Below are positions 22,549-29,921 of a DNA stretch of 34,620 bases, piece after piece. Under the pieces are notes generated by a model. The model made no database searches and was not told the DNA's origin. It saw only the letters and a list, made by a program, of their open reading frames with translations. Location: contig URFD01000003.1 of NCBI GenBank assembly GCA_900547015.1, forward strand, positions 1 through 34,620, read 5' to 3'. This DNA comes from an uncultured Oscillospiraceae bacterium. GTDB taxonomy: Bacteria > Bacillota > Clostridia > Oscillospirales > Ruminococcaceae. Every line of letters starts with the position of its first letter. The first letter of the stretch is position 1. The position numbers were made by a program, and so were the translations under genes.

Positions 22549-25186
22549 CTTTCAGCTCGGACAGCAGCACCAGCGCCTGCACCGGGGTAATTTTCTCCAC
22601 CTCGATTTCCCGCAGGCGGCGCACCAGCTCCTCGTGTTCGCTCTGCTGTGGGTCGGGCAGCATTGTCTGCTCGGTCTGCGGCTTCTTTCGGGTCTTGCTC
22701 TTGGGGTCATCGCCGGTCTTGCCCGATTCCAGCTCCTGCAAAATCTGCTGGGCGCGCTGGATAATCGGCTCGGGAATCCCCGCCAGACGGGAAACATCGA
22801 TGCCGTAGCTGTCGTCGGTGCCGCCCCGCATAATGCGGCGCAGGAAGAAAATCTCCTTGCCGCTGCGCTTGACGGCGATGTTGTAGTTTTTGACATTGGG
22901 CAGCGACTGCTCCAAGGCGGTCAGCTCGTGGTAATGGGTGGCAAACAGCGTCTTTGCACCCAGCTTGCGGCGGTCTGCGATATGTTCCAGCACTGCGCGG
23001 GCGATGCTCATTCCGTCAAAGGTGGAGGTTCCCCGCCCGATTTCGTCCAGAATCAGCAGGCTGTTCTCGGTGGCATTTTCCAGAATCTGCGCCACCTCGC
23101 TCATCTCCACCATGAAGGTAGACTTGCCCGATGCCAAATCGTCCGAAGCGCCCACACGGGTGTAGATGCCGTCCACGATGCCAATCTGCGCCGAGGACGC
23201 CGGCACGAAGGAGCCAATCTGCGCCATCAGCACAATCAGCGCCGCCTGCCGCATATAGGTGGATTTGCCCGCCATGTTCGGCCCGGTGATGATGGCCACC
23301 TGATTTGCGCCCTTGTCCAGCTGTAGGTCGTTTGCGACAAAGAGCGTGTCGGTGAGCATCTGTTCGACCACCGGATGCCGTCCGTCCCGGATATCGAGCT
23401 TTCCGGAGAGGTCCACCACCGGACGACAGTAGTTCTGCTCGATTGCCACCTGTGCAAAGCTCGCATACAAGTCCAGCCATGCAACCGCCGAAGCAGTGGT
23501 CTGCACCAGCTTGCTCTGCTGGGCAACCTTGGTTCGCAGGTCATCGAACAGCTCTGCCTCCAGCACCACGATGCGGTCTTTTGCCTCCAAAATGGTCTGT
23601 TCCAGCTCCTTGAGCTCCTGGGTGATGTACCGCTCGCTGTTGGTCAGGGTCTGCTTGCGGATGTAATCCGGCGGCACCAAATCCTGATAGGAGCGGGTGA
23701 CCTCCAGATAGTAGCCGTAGACATTGTTGAAGCCGATTTTCAGATTCTTGATGCCGGTGCGCTCCCGCTCCTTGGCTTCGATGGAGGCAAGGATGCCCTT
23801 GTTGTCGTGAACCAGCTCCCGCAGATAGTCCAGCTCGCCGCTGTAGCCCGGACGGATGACACCGCCGTCCTTGAGCACCGCCGGAGGGTCCTCGTCCAGC
23901 GCAATGTCAATCAGCTCGCCGACTTGGTCCAGCGGGTCAATCTGCGCCATCAGCTGTTGCAGATAGGCCGAGTGAACCTGACCCACCGCCTCTTTGATCT
24001 GCGGCAGTCGTTCTGCCGTTGCCTGCAAAGCCCGCAGCTCGCGCGGGGTTGCCGAGCCGTAGACGATGCGCGACATCAGCCGCTCCAAATCCGCAATCTG
24101 CCGCAGCTGAAGGCCGACCTCGTCCAGACGAATCGGGTCGGACATCAGCTCCTCGACCGCATTGAGCCGCTTGTTGATGCCAGTCGGGCTTAACAGCGGC
24201 TTCTCGATGACCGAGCGGATGAGCCTGCGGCCCATCGGGCTTTTGGTGCGGTCCAGCACCCACAGCAGGGTTCCGCGCTTTTCGCCGGTACGCAGAGTGC
24301 GGGTCAGCTCGAGATTGCGCCGCGCGGTCAAATCCAGCTTCATGTACTGCTCGTCCGAGTAGATCTCCAGATGCTTGAGATTTTCCATCCCGCGCTTCTG
24401 GGTCTCCTGCAAATAGCGGAGCATCGCGCCCAGCGCACAGACCATCGGCGAAGCGCCCTCCCCGGTGAGCTGCTCGAGCTGGCTGTCGTCAAACTGCTGG
24501 GAGACCCGCTGCCAGCAGGTGCTGACCTCGAAGGCTTCCTCGTCCAGCTGCTCGCCGCTGATGCCCAGCTTGTCAACCAAAAAGTCCGTCAGCTTCGAAC
24601 AGCTTGCCGCCTCGGCATTGAGCAGCACCTCTGCCGGAGAAAACCGTCCCAGCTCGCCGAGCACCCGTTTTTCCCAGTCGCTGTCGATGACCGCAGCGTG
24701 AACCTCGCCGGTGGAGACATCCGAAAAAACGATTCCAAACGCGCCTTGCTGCCCCTCGCGGCAGACAACGCACAGATAATTATTGGTACCGGCGTCCAGC
24801 ATATTGCTTTCCAACACGGTAGCCGGTGTGATGACCCGGATGATTTCCCGGCGCACCAGTCCCCGGGCGGTGGCAGGGTCCTCCACCTGGTCGCAGACTG
24901 CGATGCGGTAGCCCTTTTTGACCAGCCGCGCGATATACTCGTTGCAGACGCGGTACGGGATGCCGCACATCGGGGCGCGCTCCGGCAGACCGCACTCCTT
25001 GCCGGTCAGGGTCAGCTCCAGCTCTCGGGAAGCAATGATCGCATCGTCAAAAAACATCTCGTAAAAATCGCCCAGTCGGAAAAACAGCAGCTGCTCGCGG
25101 TAGCGTTCCTTGACCTCCCAGTACTGGCGCATCATCGGCGAAAGCTTGCTGACATCCACCGGCATACTCGAAATCTTTCGTTCCAT
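22538..25186 (-). CDS. mutS: DNA mismatch repair protein MutS
   Basis: This 882-residue MutS recognises mismatches and recruits MutL. The mismatch-binding F41-Y-E43 motif sits in RLGDFYEMFFDD. The ATPase shows Walker A GPNMAGKST, STFMVEMSE, Walker B LLILDEIGRGTSTFDG and ATHYHELT. A Lys-rich linker precedes the C-terminal helices. ATG at 25186 (MERKISSMPV) follows AAAGGACG. The last codons and TAG lie inside a 14-bp hairpin. The upstream neighbour is the YlbF/RicA-like gene, as in Bacillus (miaB-ymcA-cotE-mutS-mutL) but without cotE. Confidence 0.98.
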   Translation of the reverse strand: MERKISSMPVDVSKLSPMMRQYWEVKERYREQLLFFRLGDFYEMFFDDAIIASRELELTLTGKECGLPERAPMCGIPYRVCNEYIARLVKKGYRIAVCDQVEDPATARGLVRREIIRVITPATVLESNMLDAGTNNYLCVVCREGQQGAFGIVFSDVSTGEVHAAVIDSDWEKRVLGELGRFSPAEVLLNAEAASCSKLTDFLVDKLGISGEQLDEEAFEVSTCWQRVSQQFDDSQLEQLTGEGASPMVCALGAMLRYLQETQKRGMENLKHLEIYSDEQYMKLDLTARRNLELTRTLRTGEKRGTLLWVLDRTKSPMGRRLIRSVIEKPLLSPTGINKRLNAVEELMSDPIRLDEVGLQLRQIADLERLMSRIVYGSATPRELRALQATAERLPQIKEAVGQVHSAYLQQLMAQIDPLDQVGELIDIALDEDPPAVLKDGGVIRPGYSGELDYLRELVHDNKGILASIEAKERERTGIKNLKIGFNNVYGYYLEVTRSYQDLVPPDYIRKQTLTNSERYITQELKELEQTILEAKDRIVVLEAELFDDLRTKVAQQSKLVQTTASAVAWLDLYASFAQVAIEQNYCRPVVDLSGKLDIRDGRHPVVEQMLTDTLFVANDLQLDKGANQVAIITGPNMAGKSTYMRQAALIVLMAQIGSFVPASSAQIGIVDGIYTRVGASDDLASGKSTFMVEMSEVAQILENATENSLLILDEIGRGTSTFDGMSIARAVLEHIADRRKLGAKTLFATHYHELTALEQSLPNVKNYNIAVKRSGKEIFFLRRIMRGGTDDSYGIDVSRLAGIPEPIIQRAQQILQELESGKTGDDPKSKTRKKPQTEQTMLPDPQQSEHEELVRRLREIEVEKITPVQALVLLSELKARV

Positions 25187-25204
25187 CTTCGGTCGTCCTT
25201 TCTG

Positions 25205-25284
25205 TCCGGCAGTCCCCGCCGGGGATTGATGATTCCACAATAGAGGGACAGCCAGCACCCCCAAATGCGGGAATGCTGGCTGCC
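25205..25284 (-). other. Leader of mutS with two hairpins
   Basis: AGCCAGCA (25250-25257)/TGCTGGCT (25274-25281) forms an 8-bp stem just after the YlbF-family gene. TCCCC/GGGGA (25213-25225) forms a second compact stem before the mutS ribosome binding site. Neither has a U tract, so partial termination or mRNA processing is possible but unproven. Confidence 0.45.
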
Positions 25285-25304
25285 GAAACGGTTAGTTTCT
25301 GGGA

Positions 25305-25709
25305 TTAGTGACAGCCGCCGCAGCTAGAGCAGTTGCCTCCGCAGCCTGTCTGCATCTCGATGGTGTCCGGATTTTCGCCGTTGACCGAGCCGTAGAGGAT
25401 TTCGCTGATGAAGTTCATCATCACGTCAACCTCGCCCTTCGCAGCGTTGAATTCTACCATGTTCGGGTTTGCCATGACCTCAGCGTACAGCTCTTTGAGC
25501 TCCTTGTCCAGTGCGGTCAGCTTTTCCGGGGTTTTGTTTTCCTGTGCCATCTCGTTGCTCAGCTCAGAGCGTTTGAGATTGAATTTTACAATCAGCTCCT
25601 GCAGCTGGCTATCCTCATCGTTTGCTTTTTTTGCAGCGTCGATGCGTTTGTAGCGTTCATCCTGCTGGATTGCTTTGCCCAGCTCTCTTGCCATTTCGAT
25701 AACGTCCAT
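25305..25709 (-). CDS. YlbF/YmcA (RicA/RicF-like) family protein with Cys-rich tail
   Basis: This 134-residue helical YlbF-family protein starts MDVIEMARELGKAIQQDERYKRIDAAKKAND. Its position between miaB and mutS matches Bacillus ymcA (ricA), part of the RicA-RicF-RicT complex that promotes mRNA maturation by RNase Y and carries Fe-S clusters. The C-terminus has CGGNCSSCGGCH (CX3CX2CX2C), a likely Fe-S or metal site. No ricT homologue is in this window. The ribosome binding site is GGAGG, 9 bases before the ATG. RicA-like versus generic YlbF assignment rests on gene order. Confidence 0.85.
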   Translation of the reverse strand: MDVIEMARELGKAIQQDERYKRIDAAKKANDEDSQLQELIVKFNLKRSELSNEMAQENKTPEKLTALDKELKELYAEVMANPNMVEFNAAKGEVDVMMNFISEILYGSVNGENPDTIEMQTGCGGNCSSCGGCH

Positions 25710-25758
25710 TGTTCTGTTCCTCCAGATTTCTGTTTATTTATTGTAAAAGGCAGTTGCC

Positions 25759-27219
25759 CTACAATCCTGTTGAGACAAGCTCCCCCTCGTACTCCGAGCG
25801 CAGCCCGCAGGTCACCCGAACCGAGACGAAGTTCCCGGGCAGGACATCCTGCGCCGGAAAGTGGATGTTCATGCCGTTTTCGCAGGTGCCGCACATCCAG
25901 CCCTCCAAGCGGTTGGACGGGTGGGTGACCAGTACCCTCTGCACACTGCCCACCATCGCGCGGTTGTCCTCCTCGCTGATGGTATGCTGGGCAGCAAGCA
26001 GCTCACCCAGCCAACGGGTCTTTTCCTCATACGGAATCGGGTCGTCCATCTGGGCGGCGCGGGTGCCGGGGCGGGGCGAAAAGACGAAGGTGTACATACT
26101 CTGGTAGCGCACCTCCTGACACAGCGACAGCGTCTGCAAAAAGTCCTCGTAGGTTTCGCCGGGGAAGCCCACGATGATGTCGGTGGTGAAGGTCACATCC
26201 GGCATCTTTTCCCGCGCATAGCGAATCAGCTCCAGATAATGCTCCCGGGTATAGCGGCGGTTCATCTGCTCAAGCACCCGGTTGGAGCCGCACTGCACCG
26301 GCAGGTGGATGCAGTGGCAGATTTTTTTGCTTTGGGCGATGCAGTCAATCAGCTCCTTGGTGCAGTCCTTCGGGTGCGAGGTCATGAAGCGGATGCGGAA
26401 ATCCCCTTCGATGGCATCGATGCGGGAGAGCAGCTGGGCAAAATTAACCGGCTGTTCCAAACCCTTGCCGTAGGAGTTGACATTCTGGCCCAAGAGCAGA
26501 ATCTCGCGGTAGCCCTGCATCACGATGCTGCGGGCTTCCTCGATGACCTGCTCCGGCTCGCGGCTAACCTCCCGTCCGCGCACATAGGGTACAATGCAGT
26601 AGGAGCAGAAGTTGTCGCAGCCGTACATAATCGGCAGCGATGCCATCACACCCGGAGCGCGGCTGACCGGCAGCTCCTCGGCGATGCGGTTTTCCCGATG
26701 CGGGCCTTCGTAGCAGTCCACCACGCGGCGCTCGCCGTGCAGCAGACGGTTCATCAGCTCCGGCAGGCGGTACATCACATGGGTGCCGAACACCAGCTCG
26801 ACAAACGGATAGCTGGTGCAAATCTTCTTGACCGCCGATTCCTGCTGCATCATGCAGCCGCACAGCCCGACCATGCACTGTGGGTGGAGGCCCTTGAGCC
26901 GCTTGAGCTGGCCGACCATGCTCATCAGGCGCAGCTCGGCATTCTCGCGGATGGCGCAGGTGTTGTAGAGGATGATGTCTGCGTCCTCCTCGCCGTCCGC
27001 CGGCTCACACCCCATATCCAGCAACATTCCCATGAGCTTTTCGCTGTCCGCCACATTGCCCTGACAGCCAAAGGTGCGGACCCACGCCCGAGGAGTGCGT
27101 CCCATCCTGTTTGCCAGCAGGCGGCGGTTTTCCTCCATCATCCCCCACTGGTGCATCATCTCTTCCCGGGACACCCGAACCCTGGTACAGGCGTCCTGCT
27201 GTGTTGTTGTCTGGTCCAT
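25759..27219 (-). CDS. miaB: tRNA-2-methylthio-N6-dimethylallyladenosine synthase MiaB
   Basis: MiaB is a radical SAM methylthiotransferase that turns i6A37 into ms2i6A37. The 486-residue protein has the N-terminal UPF0004 domain with its three cysteines (VRTFGCQGNVADSE, YNTCAIRENAE, GLCGCMMQQE), the radical SAM CX3CX2C in GCDNFCSYCIVPYVRG, LLLGQNVNSYG, IHLPVQCGSNRVL, and a C-terminal TRAM domain. ATG at 27219 (MDQTTTQQ) follows GGAGG by 7 bases. It heads the block and is driven by a strong promoter. Confidence 0.97.
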   Translation of the reverse strand: MDQTTTQQDACTRVRVSREEMMHQWGMMEENRRLLANRMGRTPRAWVRTFGCQGNVADSEKLMGMLLDMGCEPADGEEDADIILYNTCAIRENAELRLMSMVGQLKRLKGLHPQCMVGLCGCMMQQESAVKKICTSYPFVELVFGTHVMYRLPELMNRLLHGERRVVDCYEGPHRENRIAEELPVSRAPGVMASLPIMYGCDNFCSYCIVPYVRGREVSREPEQVIEEARSIVMQGYREILLLGQNVNSYGKGLEQPVNFAQLLSRIDAIEGDFRIRFMTSHPKDCTKELIDCIAQSKKICHCIHLPVQCGSNRVLEQMNRRYTREHYLELIRYAREKMPDVTFTTDIIVGFPGETYEDFLQTLSLCQEVRYQSMYTFVFSPRPGTRAAQMDDPIPYEEKTRWLGELLAAQHTISEEDNRAMVGSVQRVLVTHPSNRLEGWMCGTCENGMNIHFPAQDVLPGNFVSVRVTCGLRSEYEGELVSTGL

Positions 27220-27256
27220 CCGTTTTCCTCCGTCCCCCAAAAATTCTTATCACTTT

Positions 27257-27285
27257 ATTATACCGTTTTGCACCCTGTTCGTCAA
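27257..27285 (-). promoter_or_regulatory. Sigma-A-type promoter of the miaB-mutSL block
   Basis: Minus-strand TTGACG (27285-27280) and TATAAT (27262-27257) are separated by exactly 17 bases. The -10 lies 37 bases upstream of the miaB ATG. This is the best promoter found on the minus strand of the block. Confidence 0.88.
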
Positions 27286-27428
27286 TGCCGCCTCTTTGGC
27301 AGCCCCTCCCTGCCCAAAAGGGAAACTTTTGGCTTAAAAACGCTCTTTTTGCCATTGGGAAAGAGGCTGCCGCAGCCGCCGGGAAAACAAAAAGTTTGCT
27401 CTTTTTTCATTTTTGGGGTCAAAAAGAA
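27286..27428. other. Divergent intergenic region between miaB and the ROK kinase
   Basis: No gene is visible. A small stem CCAAAAG/CTTTTGG (27314-27332) and T-rich runs are present. The region separates the minus-strand miaB promoter from the plus-strand kinase promoter; I see no operator that can be assigned. Confidence 0.4.
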
Positions 27429-27457
27429 TTGAAAACTTCCTATCATGATGTTATGAT
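27429..27457 (+). promoter_or_regulatory. Sigma-A-type promoter of the ROK kinase
   Basis: TTGAAA (27429-27434) and TATGAT (27452-27457) have a 17-base spacer, 66 bases ahead of the start codon at 27524. Confidence 0.8.
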
Positions 27458-27523
27458 AAGGTCATACTCTCCCCCTGCGGATTCCGCACGGGACCAAGAC
27501 CCAATCGGAAGGAGCATCCCTGC

Positions 27524-28492
27524 ATGAAATATTATATCGGAATCGACCTTGGCGGAACCAACATCGTCGCCGGCGTGGTGGACGAGCAGTTCCATCTTCT
27601 GACCAAGGCAAGTGACAAAACCAATGTCGGCAGACCTGCCGAGCAGATTGCCCACACCATGGCACAGACCGCCAGAGCCGCTGTCGAGCAGGCAGGGCTG
27701 AGCCTTGACCAGATCGAATCAATCGGCATCGGCAGTCCGGGCATCGTGGACAACGAGAAAAAAGAGGTCATCTTCGCCAGCAACCTGCACTTCCAGAATG
27801 TCCCCATCGGGCGGATGATCGAGGACGAGCTGCACCTGCCGGTCTTTCTGGCAAACGATGCCGATGCGGCAGCCTACGGCGAATTTATGGCAGGTGCCGG
27901 CAAGACCGACAGCGGCGAGCACATCCGCAATATGCTTGCCATCACGCTGGGCACCGGCGTCGGCTCGGGCATCATCATCAATTCCAAAATCTATAACGGC
28001 TACGGCTTTGCCGGCGGCGAATTCGGCCACACCACCATCAATGTCAATGGCCGTCCCTGCACCTGCGGACGACGCGGCTGCATCGACATCTACTGCTCGG
28101 CAACCGGCTTGATTCTCACCACCAAGGAGCACATGGAGAAAAACCCCGACTCGCTGATGTGGAAGCTGTGCGATTCCGACCTGGACAAGGTGGACGGACG
28201 CACCTGCTTTGATGCGGCAGCTCAGGGTGACCCTGCCGGTCAGGCGGCGGTGGACGAGTACACCACCTATCTGGGCGAAGCGCTGGTCAATGCGGTCAAC
28301 ACCCTCCAGCCGGAGCTGATCTGTCTGGGCGGCGGCGTTTCCAAGCAGGGAGAAAATCTCCTGCGCCCAATCCGCAGCTATCTGGACCGCTACTGCTTCG
28401 ACCGCTTTGCCAAAAACCGCACCAAGGTATGTATCGCCAAGCTCGGCAACGATGCCGGAGTCATCGGTGCGGCACTCATCGGCTTGCAGTAA
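27524..28492 (+). CDS. ROK-family sugar kinase (probable glucokinase)
   Basis: This 322-residue cytosolic ROK kinase likely phosphorylates glucose or a related hexose at C6. The phosphate-1 motif is GIDLGGTNIVAGVVD (residues 5-19). The substrate region has NDADAAAYGEF and GTGVGSGIIIN, followed by the ROK zinc site GGEFGHTTI...CTCGRRGC, and the adenosine motif is LGGGVSKQG. ATG at 27524 has GGAAGGAGC about 8 bases upstream. Unlike ROK repressors, it lacks an N-terminal helix-turn-helix. comF follows 30 bases later. Confidence 0.92.
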   Translation: MKYYIGIDLGGTNIVAGVVDEQFHLLTKASDKTNVGRPAEQIAHTMAQTARAAVEQAGLSLDQIESIGIGSPGIVDNEKKEVIFASNLHFQNVPIGRMIEDELHLPVFLANDADAAAYGEFMAGAGKTDSGEHIRNMLAITLGTGVGSGIIINSKIYNGYGFAGGEFGHTTINVNGRPCTCGRRGCIDIYCSATGLILTTKEHMEKNPDSLMWKLCDSDLDKVDGRTCFDAAAQGDPAGQAAVDEYTTYLGEALVNAVNTLQPELICLGGGVSKQGENLLRPIRSYLDRYCFDRFAKNRTKVCIAKLGNDAGVIGAALIGLQ

Positions 28493-28522
28493 GCCCTGCC
28501 GCCGAGAAAAGGAGGTGCTGGG

Positions 28523-29233
28523 ATGACCGTGGTTCTGACGCTGCGCAATCTGCTGCACTTTTTCTGGCCGCTGCGCTGTGCCTTTTGTGCAAAACCTCTG
28601 CCGCCCAACCGCAGGACTGACCATCTGTACTGCTCCGACTGCCGCAAACAGCTGCGTCCGGCGCAGACCCTCACCCTGCCAAAGCTGAAGCTGTGTCTCA
28701 TCTACACCACCTACACCAAGTCGGTTGCCCGCGCGGTCTATCGGCTCAAATTCCACAACCAACCTCAGCTGGCGGACACCATGGCTGAGCTGATGGCAAG
28801 GCGGCTCGGAGGAAAAATCCTAGCCTGCCGTCCCGACTGTATCTGCGGCGTTGCCATGCACCCGCTCAAGCAGCGTAGACGCGGCTACAATCAGGCGGAC
28901 GAGCTTGCCGCTCATCTGGCACGGCGGCTGAAAATCCCCTGTGCTCCTCTGCTGGAAAAGCGCAAGAACACCGCCGCCCAACACACCCTGAGTGCAGAAA
29001 AGCGCCGCAGCAACCTGAAGGGAGCCTACACGGTGCCTTGTCCGCAGCAGGTGTACGGAAAGCGCATCCTGCTGGTGGACGATGTGGTGACGACCGGCAC
29101 GACCCTCTCCGAGTGTGCGGAGGCTTTGTATGCCGCCGGCGCACAGTGGGTGGGAGCGGTCTGCTTTGCCCATCCGCGTTCGGACAAGCCGCCTGCCCGC
29201 TCCCCCTACTCCAAGTCCGTCTCACCCGACTAA
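28523..29233 (+). CDS. comF: ComF family phosphoribosyltransferase-like protein
   Basis: ComF proteins are needed for natural DNA uptake, and also act in DNA metabolism. The 236-residue protein has an N-terminal zinc-type pair (CAFC near residue 19 and CSDC near 37), a GVAMHPLKQRRRGYNQADELA segment, and the PRPP-binding loop ILLVDDVVTTGTTLSECAEAL. GGAGG precedes ATG at 28523 by 6 bases. It is probably co-transcribed with the ROK kinase. No other competence gene is nearby, so a competence role is inferred from the family only. Confidence 0.92.
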   Translation: MTVVLTLRNLLHFFWPLRCAFCAKPLPPNRRTDHLYCSDCRKQLRPAQTLTLPKLKLCLIYTTYTKSVARAVYRLKFHNQPQLADTMAELMARRLGGKILACRPDCICGVAMHPLKQRRRGYNQADELAAHLARRLKIPCAPLLEKRKNTAAQHTLSAEKRRSNLKGAYTVPCPQQVYGKRILLVDDVVTTGTTLSECAEALYAAGAQWVGAVCFAHPRSDKPPARSPYSKSVSPD

Positions 29234-29245
29234 GTTTTTTGACTG

Positions 29246-29296
29246 CAAAAATCCCGAAACGCTGTCTGATTCTGCACAGCGTTTCGGGATTTTTTT
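29246..29296. terminator. Bidirectional rho-independent terminator
   Basis: A roughly 19-bp perfect stem (29247-29265/29276-29294), core CCCGAAACGCTGT/ACAGCGTTTCGGG, has a 10-base loop with A and T runs on opposite sides. It serves comF on the plus strand and the DUF1540 gene on the minus strand. Confidence 0.95.
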
Positions 29297-29304
29297 ACTT
29301 TGGC

Positions 29305-29625
29305 CTATCGCTCCTGAAAGCTCCCGCAGTTGGTCTCGTTTCGGGTCTGGGCGCCGGAGCCGTCAATGGTAATCTGCGCCGCGGTGCAGTCGCCGCTCCG
29401 GTTGTGGCGGCAGTTCTGGGCGGTGCATTTGACGGTCAGCGCTTCGTTCGGGCTATCGAACTGGGTGGAATTGGTCACCTCCGCCTGACCCTTCTTCTGA
29501 AAGCTCTGACATTCGGTTTCGTCGCAGCGGCAGGCGCTTCTTCCCTGCACCTTGATGGCGGGCTGACAGCAGCAGCTGTCCCGATTGCTGGCGCAGGTGG
29601 TGACATGGCAGGTCAATTTGGTCAT
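29305..29625 (-). CDS. Two-domain DUF1540 cysteine-rich protein
   Basis: This 106-residue protein has two DUF1540 units: residues about 4-43 (LTCHVTTCASNRDSCCCQ...CDETECQSF) and 63-104 (VKCTAQNCRHNRSGDCTA...NETNCGSF). Each carries the CX4-5C...C...C pattern thought to bind metal. The family is common in Clostridia, sometimes in spores, with no defined reaction. ATG at 29625 (MTKLTCHV) is preferred because AAGGATG lies just upstream; an ATG at 29673 lacks a ribosome binding site. It is transcribed alone. Confidence 0.88.
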   Translation of the reverse strand: MTKLTCHVTTCASNRDSCCCQPAIKVQGRSACRCDETECQSFQKKGQAEVTNSTQFDSPNEALTVKCTAQNCRHNRSGDCTAAQITIDGSGAQTRNETNCGSFQER

Positions 29626-29844
29626 GGTACATCCTTCTTTCGTAAAGATTCTGCCTCGTGGTTTTGCAGGCATCTCCTACATTCTGCCCGAGTTTGAAAG
29701 GCTCTATGCACCGCAGCGGAAATTCTGCTGTTCTGATTTACGGCGGCAAAAGATTTTCTGCCAACCTCTTCTCTTATTCCCCAAAGTATGATAAGATATA
29801 TGGTAAGATATGGGTTAAAAAATCCTTGTATTTCTTCTAAAAAC
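29626..29844. other. AT-rich divergent intergenic region
   Basis: There is no gene between the DUF1540 gene and the PBP-like gene. AT-rich sequence at about 29785-29815 contains overlapping TATGATAAGATAT and TAAGATATGGG repeats that could supply -10 elements for either strand, but no matching -35 is convincing. Confidence 0.4.
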
Positions 29845-29886
29845 CGCACCCCTTTCTTTGTCTGTGCAAAGAGCGCTCGGGGTGTG
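29845..29886 (+). other. Structured 5' leader of the PBP-like gene
   Basis: CGCACCCC (29845-29852) pairs with GGGGTGTG (29879-29886, one G-U), enclosing an inner stem CTTTG/CAAAG (29856-29871). It ends 21 bases before AGGAGG and does not mask the ribosome binding site as drawn. Confidence 0.4.
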
Positions 29887-29921
29887 ACCTGCGAATTTCA
29901 ATCGATTAGGAGGTCTTTCTT

